A stretch of DNA of 64,000 nucleotides from Patiria miniata (lineage: Eukaryota > Echinodermata > Asteroidea > Valvatida > Asterinidae). Position 1 is the first letter of the stretch; each line of letters opens with the position of its first letter. This document shows, one piece after another, positions 1-12,878 of this stretch. The stretch lies in assembly GCF_015706575.1 (NCBI RefSeq), contig NW_024037057.1:5575203-5639202 (forward strand), in the 5' to 3' direction. Position numbers and translations under genes: made by a program. A model generated the notes under the pieces. The model was not told the DNA's origin and made no database searches. It saw only the letters and a list, made by a program, of their open reading frames with translations.

Positions 1-530
1 CGTACTCATTACAAAGTACTCGTACTCGTACTCATGGGGAAAATGTCTCGCACTCGCACTCGTAGCCTACTGGTACTCGTACTCGTACTCGTTCTAGTAC
101 TTGTACTCGTACTCATTACAAAGTACTCGTACTCGTACTCGTACTCATGGGGAAAATGTCTCGCACTCGCACTCGTAGCCTACTGGTACTCGTACTCGTA
201 CTCATACTCGTACTCGTTCTCGTACTCATGACAAACTTACTTGTTCTTGTACTCGTACTCATGGGGAAAATGTCTCGTACTCGCACTCGTAGCCTTCTGG
301 TACTCGTACTTGTATTCGTACTCGTACTCGTACTCGTTCTAGTACTCGTACTTGTACTCATGACAAAGTACTCGTTCTCGACGTACTCGTACTCATGGGG
401 AAAATGTCTCGTACTCGCACTCGTAGCCTTCTGGTACTTGTACTTGTACTCATACTTGTACTCGTTCTCCTACTCGTACTTATGGCAAAGTATTCGTACT
501 AGCACTCGTACTCATTAAAATGAACTCTAA
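1..530. repeat. Degenerate TACTCG hexanucleotide array with higher-order units
   Basis: The stretch is built from variants of TACTCG (TACTTG, CACTCG, TTCTCG, TACTCA). A non-hexamer spacer, ATGGGGAAAATGTCTCG, recurs near 35, 148, 260 and 395, so the simple repeat is organised into larger units of about 112-135 bp. The array starts at the window edge and probably continues upstream. Long open frames on both strands (Leu/Val/Ser/Thr/Tyr only) are a by-product of the hexamer period. Confidence 0.95.
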
Positions 531-1330
531 TACAACACTTGTGAAACCCTGCCTGTTTCCAAAAGGTACGCTTGTGTACGGTCCATGCACACGGAAATAG
601 CCATTTTAAAGTTATGTTGGACACAACATGAGGGCTCTAGTTGGAGTGGGTAGTTGGTCCGTTTTTAAACGAGATCCCGTAGCTAAGGCCACGTCTACAG
701 TCAACCTTTCTCAGCCATGTAAATGATGAAACGGGCTAAAACCTAGAAATAGCTCTACACAAGAAATTCGAAAGCTACCTTTAAAATCGACATTTACCCA
801 TGCTCCAATTAGCGTCCTCTTATAAAAAAATAATTCCGCCATATTTCAAAAAAGTTACTATACGAGGCATTGATTCATTGTGGTGCCCAGTTTTGTATAC
901 ATTGTATTCCGTCCTAAACACCAATTCGAGCACGCTATCAATTCTATTTCGAATGGCGAAAACATTGTGCTAGTTATTGTCTAGGTTACCCTTCACACGA
1001 GGCAGTTGGCTTTGTACAATAGCTTGCACAATGGTTTCTCCATTGAAGGGGGCCTCGTGAGTGAGCAGTGATCACGTGCCTGGATTCGTCTGTTTTGTCT
1101 GACTTGGAGTCCTTGCATTGTATTTCTTTTTATTTGCCTGTGTGTGCTTAAGTACTAGCATGTTACTGTTGTTTTTTTTGTTTCTGTGTGGATGGTTCTT
1201 GCTGATAAAGTCAATTGATAAGCAATAATATTTGGATCAGCCGCACATTGTTTTTGCATAGACTTTTTAAAACTACCTAACCAGTATTTTGTTGAGAACC
1301 ACGATATAGATCGTTTTCAATGCAGCTATC
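531..1330. other. Non-coding stretch, nothing recognised
   Basis: AT-leaning unique-looking sequence. I see no convincing exon, RNA gene or element ends. Confidence 0.5.
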
Positions 1331-1338
1331 TCTGAATT

Positions 1339-1725
1339 CAGTGGCTTATCAAGGGGGGGGGGGAGGGGGGCTGCCGGCGGATTTGTGTGAAAGATTTTTT
1401 TCAGTAACTATTTCCATTAATGGTTAGAGAGTTCTGACATGCAAACAAATAAAGAAAACCAAGCTCCAAAACCATTACAATGCGCAGTGAAAATCTGCAT
1501 ATATTTTCCAGTATGCATAATAATGCTCAGTTTTGAAGAGCGACCCCATTTGGACGATGGGTGGGTATCAGCCCCCCCCCCCCCCCTCCCCAACACCCAA
1601 CATTTTGATTTTACGGAGGCCAAGTGTCCGGACTTGAAAAAAACATGCTAACATTCAGCGCGGATGTGCGAGTGCGGTCTCCCCCCCCCCCCCCCCCCCG
1701 ACATCAAAAGCTTGATACGCCACTG
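1339..1725. mobile_element. Non-autonomous hAT-like element
   Basis: The left end reads CAGTGGCTTATCAAGG and the reverse complement of the right end reads CAGTGGCGTATCAAGC, a 14/16 match. Such CAGTGGCGTA ends are typical of hAT DNA transposons. The flanking 8-mers TCTGAATT (1331-1338) and TTTGAGTT (1726-1733) agree at 6 of 8 positions, as expected for a decayed 8-bp target duplication. The 387-bp interior carries long poly(G) and poly(C) tracts and no transposase frame. Confidence 0.65.
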
Positions 1726-1733
1726 TTTGAGTT

Positions 1734-2251
1734 GTGTGCTGTCTGGTCAACATGGAGTACACCAACAATTTTTCCCAACTTGAATGTTTTTTTCCCGTTA
1801 ATTTTAAAGGAACTCTTCCCAGTTGGAATGTTTTCTTTTTCTTTGTTTGTAAACGAAAAGTATATATATTTTTAATTAACCCTTTTTCGCAAAGTGAATT
1901 AGGTAAATGTTTTACCGTATTATGTATACTTCTTCGAAAGTTTTGCCGTAAAGATTTAACACATTATGATAATTTTTGATATCGTAGTTATATGCTAGAT
2001 TTGTAAAAAAAAAGAAGTGTTATTGAGGCGACTGATGTTAGTAAGATGGCGATCAAATCGCAAGTGTGTACTAATGATTTCATACAATTATTATTAACAA
2101 AACGGTACACACACAAAAAGTGTTTATCAAGAACACGCTGCCTCTTAATTCCTCGACAAGTACACGTACATGCATAATTGTATTTTAAGAAGGTGTTACT
2201 ATACTTCGTGGTGTCGGTGACGGTTTTTTATTGCGCCCTGCGTGGTACATG
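1734..2251. other. Non-coding stretch, nothing recognised
   Basis: AT-rich unique-looking sequence between two mobile elements. No coding or structured feature could be supported. Confidence 0.5.
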
Positions 2252-2257
2252 TACATT

Positions 2258-2846
2258 TATGAAGCCCGGGAAGGGACAGGGTGGAAAAGTTTGTTTGTAA
2301 TTTGCTAATTCGTTCCCACGAATTGCTAACTCGTTCCACGAATTACTAATTCGTTCGCACGAATTGCTATTTCGTTCGGGCGAATTGCCATTTCGTTCGG
2401 ACGAATTGCCATTTCGTTCCTACGCATTGCCATTTCGTTCCCACGAATTGCTAAGTCGTTCCCACGAATTGCTCAATCTTTCGCACGAATTGCTATTTCG
2501 TTCCCACGATTTTTCTAATTCGTGGGAACGATTTGCTAACTCGTGGATCCGGGAACGCGTTAGTAATTCGTGGAAACGAGTTGGTAATTCGTGCGAACGA
2601 ATTAGTAACTCGTGCGAACGAATTAGTAACTCGTGCGAACGAATTAGTAACTCGTGCGAACGAATTAGCAACTCGTGCGAACCAATTAACAATTCGTGCG
2701 AACGAATTAGTCATTCGTAGGAACGGATTAGCAATTCAAATTCGTGGGAACGAATTAGTAATTAGTGCGAATGAAATAGCAATTCATGGGAACGAATTAG
2801 CAAATTCAAAAAAAAAATTCCACCCTGTCCCTTTCCGGGCTTCATT
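2258..2846. mobile_element. Foldback element with tandem-repeat arms and 6-bp target duplication
   Basis: The ends are inverted copies of ATGAAGCCCGGGAAGGGACA (the right copy has one G fewer), followed by GGGTGGAA. The element is bracketed by the direct repeat TACATT at 2252-2257 and 2847-2852. The left arm (about 2300-2515) is a tandem array of a ~21-bp unit, TTCGTTCCCACGAATTGCTAA. The right arm (about 2520-2810) is the same unit in reverse complement, so the whole element can fold into one hairpin centred near 2518. This layout resembles FB/Galileo-type foldback transposons. ORFs across it just translate the 21-bp unit. Confidence 0.8.
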
Positions 2847-2852
2847 TACATT

Positions 2853-3440
2853 GTATTTTGCCGTTGGCTGGTGCGGGCGGTAATCTTACCAGACGAAGTA
2901 TGGACCGTCTGCCACACAGGAAAGTGTACATGTAAACAACGCGTGACGTCATTAGGTCTCAGGCCTATTGAACCCATAGGATAGCTCTATGATTGAACCA
3001 CACTTGAGAAGGTCAAGGATTGAGGTGGGTTGGACCAAAAGTCCTTGAATGAAAATGTTTGCAGCCCGCCCTCTATCAATCTAAGATGAGGACAGTGTTA
3101 ACGTTTCAAAGGCAAACAAAGGAAGCCTGTTGTTGCCATGGAAGGCGATAAACGGTTGCCATGGTATTGCTCCCACACTATGTTGCGTGAAAGTGCTTTG
3201 ATATTGTTCATTAACAAAGAGATTGAATATGTTCTTCAGTATTTCTTATATTGGTGTGCTTTACTTTACATAAATAAAGTGTGGCGTATAATTTTGTGCA
3301 CCCTGATGCAAAAATATATTTGTAAATAGGCTTTACAATGAAATTTGAGCGAGTCGGCGAGGGTCACTTTGTTTTGCGTCCAAATGGTTGTGTGCTCGAT
3401 TTACTTTGTTTTTTTTTATCAACGCATGACGGCGGTATTT
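2853..3440. other. Non-coding stretch, nothing recognised
   Basis: Unique-looking sequence between the foldback element and the large satellite array. No gene or element boundaries seen. Confidence 0.5.
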
Positions 3441-3449
3441 ATTGCTACC

Positions 3450-6400
3450 TTTTTTTAAAAATAAAAATAGCAAGGTTTATCCCTTACTATTCTAAACTTC
3501 CCAGAAAAGTCAAATTTTGCCCAATTATGATAGAAATGCAATTAAACCCATTACAATTAAAATCTTCCAAGAAATATCATATTTTGCTTGATTAAGATGA
3601 AAATGCAAGCTTAACCCCTTACAACTGTAAACTTCCCACCAACGTCAAATTGTGCCAAATTTTGATGCAAATGCTAGGTTAGGCCCTTACAATTTTAAAC
3701 TTCAAAGAAAAGTTTAATTGTGTCAAAGTTTGATGAAAATACAAGGTTTTCCCCTTACAATTTTAAACGTCCAAAAAAACCATAAAATTTTGCCCAGTTT
3801 TGATGAAAATGCAATGCTAACCCCTTGCAATTTTAATATTCATAGAAAATTCAAATGATGCTTAATTTAGATGGGAATGCAAGGTTTACCCCTTCCAATG
3901 TTAATCTTCACAGAAAAGTCGAATTTTGCCCAATTTTTATACTAATGCAAAGTTATTACCTTACAATTTTATTTTCACAGAAAAGTCAAATTTTTCCCAA
4001 TTTCGGTGAAAATGCAAGGTTAACCCCTTGAAACTTTTATCTTCACAGAAAAGTCAAATTGTGCCCGATTTTTGATGAAAATACAAGGCTAACCCCTTAC
4101 TATTTTAAATTAAATTTCAAAGAAAAGTCGAATTGTGCCTGATTTTGATGAAATGCGAAGCTAACACCTTGCAAGTTTTAAATTCACAGAATAGTCAATT
4201 TTGACCCAATTTTGAGAAAAATGCAAGGCTCAACCCTTCCAATTTAATGCTCACAGAAAAGTGATATTTTGCCCTATTTTGATGAAAATGCAAGGCTAGC
4301 CCCTTACACTTTTAATATTCACAGAAAAATCAAATTTTGCCCAAAATTGATGAAAATGCAAGGCTTACCCCTTGCAATTTTAATTTTCCCACAAAAGTCA
4401 AATCTTGCCCAATTTTGATGAAACTGCAAGGCTAACCCCTTGCAATTGTAATCCTCACAAGTAAGTCAAACTTTGCCCAATTTTGATGAAAATGCAAGGC
4501 TAACCCTTTACAAGTTCAATTTTCATAGAACAGTCAAATGTTGCCAAAAATTACTGAAAATGCAAGGCCAACCCCTTGCAATTTTAATCCTCACAGAAAA
4601 GTGACATTTTGCCCTCTTTTGATGAAAATGCGAGGTTAACCCCTTGCAATTTGAATTTACACAGAAAAGTCAAATTTTCCACAATTTTGAGGAAACTGCA
4701 AAGCTAACCCCTTGCAATTTTAATTTTTCCACAAAAGTCCATCTTTGCCCAATTTTGAAAATGCAAGGCTAAGCCCTTGAAATTTTAATCCTTCCAAATA
4801 AGTCAAATTTTGCCAAATTTTGATGAAAATGCAAGGCTAACCCCTTACAATTTTAATATTCATAGAAAATTGAAAATTTGCCCAATTTTCATGAAAATGC
4901 AAGGCTTACCCGTTACAATTATAATTTTTCCACATGTCCATCGTTGCCCAATTTTGGTGAAAATGCAAGGCTAACCCCTTGCAATTTTATTCCCCCCCAA
5001 AAGGTCAAATTTTGCCCAATTTTGATGAATATGAAAGGCTTACCCCTTACAAATTAAATTTTTAAAGAAAGTCAAATTTCGCCCAAATTTGATGAAAATG
5101 CAAGGCTTACTCCTTGCAATTGTAATTTTCCCACAAAAGTCAAATCTTGCCCAATTTTGATGAAACTGCAAGGCTAACCCCTTGCAATTTTTATTTTCAA
5201 AAAGAATTCCAATTTTGCCCAATTTTGATGAAATGCAAGGCTAACCCCTTACAATTTGAGTATTCACAGAAAATTGAAATTTTGCCCAATTTTGGTGAGA
5301 ATGCAAGGCTAACCCCTTGCAATTTTAATCCTCCAAAAAAGTCAAATTTTGCCCAATTTTGATGAAAATGCAAGGCTAACCCCTTACAATTTGAATATTC
5401 AAAGAAAAATCAAATTTTGCGCAAATTTGATGAAAATGCAAGGCTAACCCCTGACCATATTAATATTCACAGAAAAATTACATTTTGCCCAATTTTGATG
5501 AAAATGCAATGCTCACCTTTTGCAATTTTAATTTTCACAGAGAAGTCAAATTGTGCCAAATTTTCATGAAAATGCAAGTCTAACCCCTTACAATTTGAAT
5601 ATTCATAGAAAATTGAAATTTTGCCCAATTTTGATGAAAATGCAAGGCGAACCCCTTACAATTTAATATTCACAGAAAAATCAAATTTTGCGCAATTTGA
5701 TGAAAATGCAAGGCTAACCCCTTGCAATTTCAATACTCACAGAGAAGTCAAATTTTGCCCACTTTTGATGAAAATGCAAGGCTTACCCCTTGCAATTTAA
5801 TATTTTCACAAAAAGTCCATCTTTGCCTCATTTTGGTGAAAATGCAAGGCTAACCCCTTGCAGAAAAATCCTCACAAAAAAGTCAAATTTTGCCCAATTT
5901 TTATGAAAATGCAAGGCTTACCCCTTACAATTTTAATGCTCCCAGAAAAGTGACATTTTGCCCTATTTTGATGAAAATGCAAGGCTAACCCCTTACAAGT
6001 TAAATTTTTAAAGAAAGTCAAATTTTGCCCAAATTTAATGAAAATGCAAGGCTAACCCCTTGCAATTTTAATTTTCCCACAAAAGTCAAATATTGTCCAA
6101 TTTTGATGAAACTGCAAGGCTAACCCGTTACAATTTAAATATTCACAGAAAAATCCAATTTTCCCCGAGTTTGATACAAATGCAAAGCTAACCCCTTGCA
6201 ATTTTAATTTTCACAAAGAAGTCAAACTTTGCTCAATTTTAATGAAAATGCAAGGCTAACCCCTTGCAATTTTATTCCCCCCCCCCCAAAAAAGTCAAAT
6301 TTTGCCCAATTCTAATGAAAATGCAAGGCTAACCCCTTGCAATTTTAATTTTCCCACAAAAGTCAAATTTTGCCCATTTTTATGAAACTGCAATGCTAAC

Positions 6401-9400
6401 ACCTTGCACTTGTAATCCTAACAGAAAAGTGAAATTTTGCCTTATTTTGCTGAAAATGCAAGCCTAACCCCTCACAAGTTCATTTTCATAGAACAATTAA
6501 ATTGTGCCAAATTTTGATGAAAAATGCAAGGCTAACCCCTTACAAGTTAAAGTTTTACAGAACAGTCAAATTTTGCCGAAAATTGATGAAAATGCAAGGC
6601 TAACCGCTTGCAATTTTAATACTCACAGAGAAGTCAAATTGTGCCCAATTTTGATGAAAATGCAAGGCTAACCCCTTGCAATTTAATATTTTCACAAAAG
6701 TCCATCTTTGCCCAATTTTGGTGAAAATGCAAGGCTAACCCCTTGCAGAAAAATCCTCACAAAAAAGTCAAATTTTGCCCAATTTTTATGAAAATGCAAG
6801 GCTTACCTCACAATTTTAATGCTCACAGAAAAAGTGACATTTTGCCCTATTTTGATGAGAATGCAAGGCTAACCCCTTACAAGTTAAATTTTTAAAGAAA
6901 GTCAAATTTTGCCCAAATTTAATGAAAATGCAAGGCTAACCCCTTGCAATTTTAATTTTCCCACAAAAGTCAAATATTGTCCAATTTTGATGAAACTGCA
7001 AGGCTAACCCGTTACAATTTAAATATTCACAGAAAAATCCAATTTTCACCGAGTTTGATACAAATGCAAAGCTAACCCCTTGCAATTTTAATTTTCACAA
7101 AGAAGTCAAACTTTGCTCAATTTTAATGAAAATGAAAGGCTAACCCCTTGCAATTTTATTCCCCCCCCCAAAAAAAGGTCAAATTTTGCCCAATTCTAAT
7201 GAAAATGCAATGCTAACCCCTTGCAATTTTAATTTTCCCACAAAAGTCAAATTTTGCCCATTTTTATGAAACTGCAATGCTAACACCTTGCACTTGTAAT
7301 CCTAACAGAAAAGTGAAATTTTGCCTTATTTTGCTGAAAATGCAAGGCTACCCCTTTACAATTTCAATTCTCACAGAAAAGTCAAATTTGCCCAATTTTG
7401 ATGAAAATGAAATTCTAACCCCTTACATTTTTTTATATTCACAGAAAAATTCCATTTTGCCCAATTTTGATGAAAATGCAAGGCTACCCCTTTACAATTT
7501 CAATTCTCACAGAAAAGTCAAATTTGCCCAATTTTGATGAAAATGAAAGGCTAACCCCTTGCAATTTTTAATTTTCAAAAAGAAGTCAAATTTTGCCAAA
7601 GTTTGATGAGAATGCAAGGCTAACCCCTTGCAATTTTAATCCTCCCAAAAAAGTCAAATTTTGCCCAATTTTGATGAAAATCCGAGGCTAACCCATTACA
7701 ATTTGAATATTCACAGAAAAATCAAATTTTGCCCGATTTTGATGAAAATGAAAGGCTAACCCCTTACAAGTAAAATTTTAAAAGAAAGACAAACTTTGCA
7801 CAAATTTGATGAAAATGCAAGGCTAACCCCTTGCAATTTTAATCCTCACAGAAAAGTGACATTTTGCCCTATTTTTGAATATGCAAGGCTAACCCCTTAC
7901 ATTTTTTTATATTCACAGAAAAATTCCTTTTTGCCCAATTTTGATGAAAATGCAAGGCTACCCCTTTACAATTTCAATTCTCACAGAAAAGTCAAATTTG
8001 CCCAATTTTGATGAAAATGAAAGGCTAACCCCTTGCAATTTTTAATTTTCAAAAAGAAGTCAAATTTTGCCAAAGTTTGATGAGAATGCAAGGCTAACCC
8101 CTTGCAATTTTAATCCGCCCAAAAAAGTATAATTTTGCCCAATTTTGATGAAAATGCAAGGCTAACCCTTTACAAGTTAATTTTTTAAAGAAAGTCAAAT
8201 ATTGCCCAATTTTGATGAAAATGCAAGGCCAACCCCTTGCAATTTTAATTTTCCCACAAAAGTCAAATTTTGCCCAATTTTGATGAAACTGCAAGGCTAA
8301 CCCCTTGCAATTTTAATCCTCAGAAAAAAACTGAAATATTACCCTATTTTGATGAAAATGGAAGGTTAACCCCTAAGAAGTTGAATTTTCACAAAACAAT
8401 CAAATTTTTCCCAAAATTGATTAAAATGCAAAGCTAACCCCTTGCAATTTTAATATTCACAGAAAATTGACATTTTGCCCGATTTTGATATAAATGCAAG
8501 GCTAACCATTTACCAGTTAAATTTTCAAAGAAAGTCAAATTTTGCCCAATTTTGATTAAAATGCAAGCCTAACCCCTGACAAGTTCAATTTTCACAGAAC
8601 AGTCAAATGGTGCCCAAAATTGATGAAAATGCAAGGCCAACCCCTTGGACTTTTAATCCTCACAGAAAAGGGACATTCTGCCCTATTTTGATGAAAATGC
8701 AAGGCTAACCCCTTGCAATCGTAATTTTACAGAAAAATCAAATTTTGCCCAAGTGTGATGAAAATGCAAGGTAACCCCTTGCACTATAATTTTTTCCACA
8801 AAAGTCAAATTTTGGCCAATTTTGGTGAAAATGCAAGGCTAACCCCTTGCAATATTACTCCTCACAGAAAAAGTCAAATTTTGCCCAATTTAGATGAACA
8901 TACAAGGCTAACCACTAACAAGTTTAATCTTCACAGAAAATTGAAATTTTAACCCAGTTTTGATGAAAATGCAAGACTTACCCCTTGCAACTTTAATCTT
9001 CACAGAAAAGTCAAATTTTGCCCGATTTTGATGAAAGTGCAAGGCTAACACTTACAATTTTTATTTTCACAGAAAAGTCAAATTTGTCCCGATTTTGAAT
9101 AAAATGCAAGGCTAACCCCTTGCAATTTTAATCTGCACAGAACAGTGAAAATGTAAGGATAACCCCTTACAAGTTTCATTTTCACAGAAAAGGGAAATTT
9201 TGCCCAATTTTGATGAAAATGCAAGGCTAACCCGTTGCAATTTTAATCTTCACAGAGCAGTCAAATTTTGCCCAATTTTTGATTAAAATGCAATGTTAAC
9301 CCCTTACAATTTTAATTTTCATAGAAAAGTCAAATTTTGCCCAAGTTTGATATAATGCAAGGCTATCCTCTTACAATTTAAATTTTTACAGAAACTTCAA

Positions 9401-9590
9401 ATTTTGCAATTGTAAACTTTTGAAAAAAAGGTCAAGATTTGCCAAATGTTCATGAAAGTGTAACCTTGACCCCTTACAATTTAAACCTTGTCATAAATGT
9501 CAAATAGTGCCCAATTTTGATGAAAATGAAAGGTTAACCCCTTATAATTTAAAATTTCCAAGGAAAATTAAAATCTTTCAAGGTTAACCC
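3450..9590. repeat. Large ~67-bp minisatellite array (about 90 units)
   Basis: Almost every 66-68 bp there is a variant of the motif GCAAGGCTAACCCCTTGCAA, followed by a T-rich stretch, then CACAGAAAAGTCAAATTTTG and CCCAATTTTGATGAAAAT. Successive AAGGCTAACC starts near 5170, 5237, 5305 and 5372 give the period. Units diverge most near both edges and are more alike in the middle, the usual sign of homogenisation by unequal exchange. Short ORFs in the array translate the unit and are not genes. The repeats are adjacent with no unique spacers, so this is not a CRISPR-like array. Confidence 0.95.
5800..7330. repeat. Block duplication (~885 bp, 13 units) inside the minisatellite
   Basis: A distinctive run of variant units in 5800-6450 recurs in the same order at 6680-7330. 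Markers include TTGCAGAAAAATCCTCAC (around 5859 and 6744), a poly(C) insertion, and a unit with GCAATGCTAACACCTTGCAC. A second, shorter block (about 474 bp, 7 units) is duplicated between about 7480-7620 and 7955-8095. Both offsets are close to whole numbers of units. Confidence 0.8.
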
Positions 9591-10858
9591 CTTGCAACTA
9601 ATCCAACACCGCTTCCTTTCCCCCAACATGATGGCGAATATGGTACAGTAAGTTGTAATAGCGCCCTCTTCAGACTGTACGAATACACTCCAATGATTGA
9701 AGAAATCGTCTTCCAATGCCATCTTCGCCAGAATAAACACTAGTTATTACACCAAGGTGTCTAATTTGAGACATACATCAAATTAAAGCTCATTAATCGT
9801 CTTTCATTGTCGACGATTTGGGGGAGACATTTCCAGATCTGAACCTAATTATACTCCATTTTCAACCAGCTCGAAATGATCTCGGACGTTGTGGGTGCAC
9901 TAAACTAATTCAAGCGAGAATTTCTACGCCAGCTGATTAGCATAAAAAGTGCAATTTCGTTTGAAAACGGAGACCGTTTGGCTTTAAAAACGGTGGAATT
10001 GTGTAAATATACCCAAGGATCAACTCCCTGGTTTTTGGGTATCCATCTGAGGGCAGGCTTGATAAAATCACGGATGAAAAATGGGTCCTATTTGCCGGTG
10101 AAAGTGGAAGGATGCCACTTGTAAAATGGCTACATGCAGGCTTGGAAAACTATCACTTTTCGGGAGGTGATTTTATTTGGGTGTGAATATTTAAAAATGT
10201 AATTGGCTAATGTCCCTTAAATTGAAAAGAAATGCAAAGATGAAAGACAAGACAATGATTTTATTTTTGTTTGAGAAACCCCAGTGATGTTGGCTTGCAT
10301 GTTACTTGGCCCTGAACTTTGTTGATTTGACACTGTTTTCAATGGGGCTTGAATTAGTACAGTGGACCCCTGTGGTCCAATGAGTTTTACCATGGAGGAA
10401 GGAAAAACGGTTTTACATGTGTCCCCTGTGCGTGTATTTTTTCTGCAGCATGCATCGTATTTTAACCAATCACATCACGCACCCTGACATGAATATTTAT
10501 CACGCTGTGCACGGGTTGTCGTAGTGTTTTCCCTTCAATTAAACCTATCCCAACCAGCTTTTTGATAGAAATGGACATAGGTTCGAACCACACATCTTGC
10601 GATCCATAGTTAATCCCACAATCCACTAGTAGGCCACTGTGGCAGCTCGATGAAAATCGTCCTTTGAAATACTTTGCTGATGTACATAATAATTATGCAT
10701 GACTGAGTGACAACCAAAAGTGTGACGTCATTGTAATTTTCCTATGAATAAACATCGAACTAGCTGCATAATCATGATCCATTGGCAATGTGTGCTGCAA
10801 ATAAAAACAGCGCCCTCTGTGCCCGGTCTCCGCGAGAATGAGATAGATGGCGCTCTTG
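9591..10858. other. Non-coding stretch
   Basis: No exon or RNA gene recognised. GCGCCCTCT motifs occur at 9661 and 10810. Confidence 0.5.
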
Positions 10859-10893
10859 CATGTACATGTACATGTACATGTACATGTACATGT
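10859..10893. repeat. CATGTA microsatellite
   Basis: Perfect tandem copies of the self-complementary hexamer CATGTA/TACATG. Confidence 0.95.
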
Positions 10894-11009
10894 ATGTGGC
10901 ACATAAATGAAAGTGTTCACATTTGTTGACATCGATAATGATAGTCGGTCAGCCCTCCCTGTCGGCCAAAAATCTGTGCCGGGGACTGTGCCGGAGAGAT
11001 TCGAAAAGC

Positions 11010-11036
11010 GGGGGGGGGGGGGGGGGGGGGGGGGGG
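11010..11036. repeat. Poly(G) tract of about 27 bases
   Basis: Longest of many G or C homopolymers in the window. Confidence 0.95.
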
Positions 11037-12466
11037 ACACCACTTGACACAAGGGGCGCGTTTGGTTTGGAAAAATACAAAAGGGTGCACCCAAGTAAAT
11101 CTGCCAAAAAGCCGTCCGTCGAGCTCACGAATAAAAGTTATACACTCAAAATTATTCAACATTACAGAGTTCTGAGAGCCATGGAATTGGGGAATTGAAG
11201 ACACGTGGCACTGAACCTCTGGCCTGGACCTGGGGCTTCCAATTCTGAGCATTTTGGATGCAATTGGGTCCGAAAGTAGGGCTATTTAGCCATGTTGTGG
11301 AGGGATCCTTTTTCAAAATGGCTACTTTTCCAGTTGGGGAAACATCATTCGTTTTAGGGGTGTTCTTCTTTGGGTGAGAATATTTCAAAAAGTCAAAGGT
11401 CAACCCACCAAACAATGAAACGAAAAATGAAAGACGACATGTTCCTCATTTTTCTGTGGAGCCTAAAAAAGCCGTGAGAGTTTCAAGTATTTTTAAAAGA
11501 CTGTTGAAGTATGGTGATTTATCAGTGGTGCTATATGGGAATTTATGTACTCTGGTGCAACCAAAAGAGTTCACCCAAAATCAAACAGCGCCCTCCTCCT
11601 ATTCGGTCTGCCATTTACCAAAATAATAGGCTTAGGCCCCCCCCCAAAAAAAAAGTCTCCGGTTTTTGGTATGGAGCTTGCCCAAAAAGTGGTGCGGCGA
11701 CGCGGCTTTTTTTTTTTACCTGTTTTTTTTTCTTCAAATGTCGGGTGATGACTGCAAATGGTGCCCGACTAAACTTAGTGCAAATATTATGGGAGACCAG
11801 AGAGGCCACATAAAGCTTATTCTCGATCATAACCCCATCTAAAAACACGTTAAAATTGTGCAACAGCAGGATTCCAGTCAAACCAGTGAGTTTGGCGGTT
11901 TTGAGACATCATCTTTCATTGAAAAAAAAAACGTTTTCATTTTGCCGACGCGCATGGCTACGGCGACGTGCGCGCATACCAGAAACCGGAGACTTTTTTC
12001 TTTTGGCCTTATCGTCAAATCTGGTTTTCTCAAACGAGTGGAAACAACACAGATAACAAACTCAAGGTCTACACCTCGGTGTCCATTTACATTATGTAAT
12101 AATATTATTAGAGTTCTTTCTAGCCTATAAGTTAGCACTATACAAGAGCACATTTTAACGCGCTTAGGGGTATATAATTTAAGTTATTACATTGTAAAGG
12201 TACATGCAGTATTATGGGATATGCGGACAGTTTATACATGGGTCATAATACTACCTTTTTTGTGCCATAACGTAATAGCATATTTTAGGAAGCAATAACA
12301 TTTTGTATACAGTCTCTGACGACGTCGTATGCATTTAGACTGATGTTATGTCGCAGAAATCCTCATTCGCGAGTAAAATTCGAAATAATCTGGTACGCTG
12401 ATTTAGTCAAATGCGTTTACGTTTTAGCTTTGCATTCTCCCGACCAGAGAGACCGTTACTATATAA
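11037..12466. other. Non-coding stretch, nothing recognised
   Basis: Contains short homopolymers and a GCGCCCTC motif at 11589. ORFs on both strands have no recognisable content. Confidence 0.5.
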
Positions 12467-12596
12467 CGTGATTCGGGGCAAGCCTTATGCTAGCAACACC
12501 AGCTAGGGCCATTTGTGCCATTCTCACCCACATGACTGAACGATGTGTGCTGAGCGTCTCTAACGTCACTATGCAAGTGCTTGCCCCGAAATCGTG
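12467..12596. repeat. Short inverted repeat
   Basis: CGTGATTCGGGGCAAGC at 12467 is mirrored by GCTTGCCCCGAAATCGTG at 12579-12596, giving near-perfect arms around a ~95-bp loop. It could be a small palindromic element. No target duplication was confirmed. Confidence 0.55.
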
Positions 12597-12878
12597 TGAT
12601 GAACAAGCATGTGATCAAGTCAGCGTACCAGATTTTATTCAAATTTCACTTGCAATTAAAATGGCTTATTCACCTTGGATGTCATGGGCTTCGTAAGTGT
12701 GACGTCATGTCAACTGAAACCACGCCCACTGCACACGGAATGCCATTGGAAACACTTGAACCGCACCGCCGCGGATCTAGCTTTCAGGCAAATCACTCCC
12801 AATTTTTAGGTTAAAATGGAAAAAGAACAAATCCACTGAAAAACTTGAGTGAAATTACAATCTATTAAATTTGGGCGA

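Noticed and set aside
34-518. Leu/Val/Ser/Tyr-rich ORFs on both strands
   Set aside because: They translate the TACTCG repeat and are open in several frames at once.
2364-2883. ORFs with repeated FRSHELL and RANELVT units
   Set aside because: Product of the 21-bp tandem units of the foldback element, open on both strands.
3450-9590. Possible CRISPR-like array or repetitive gene
   Set aside because: Units are degenerate and directly adjacent without unique spacers. The ORFs translate the unit and stop often.
10693-11252. ORFs with Cys-Thr and Pro/Gly runs
   Set aside because: Derived from the CATGTA microsatellite and the poly(G) tract.
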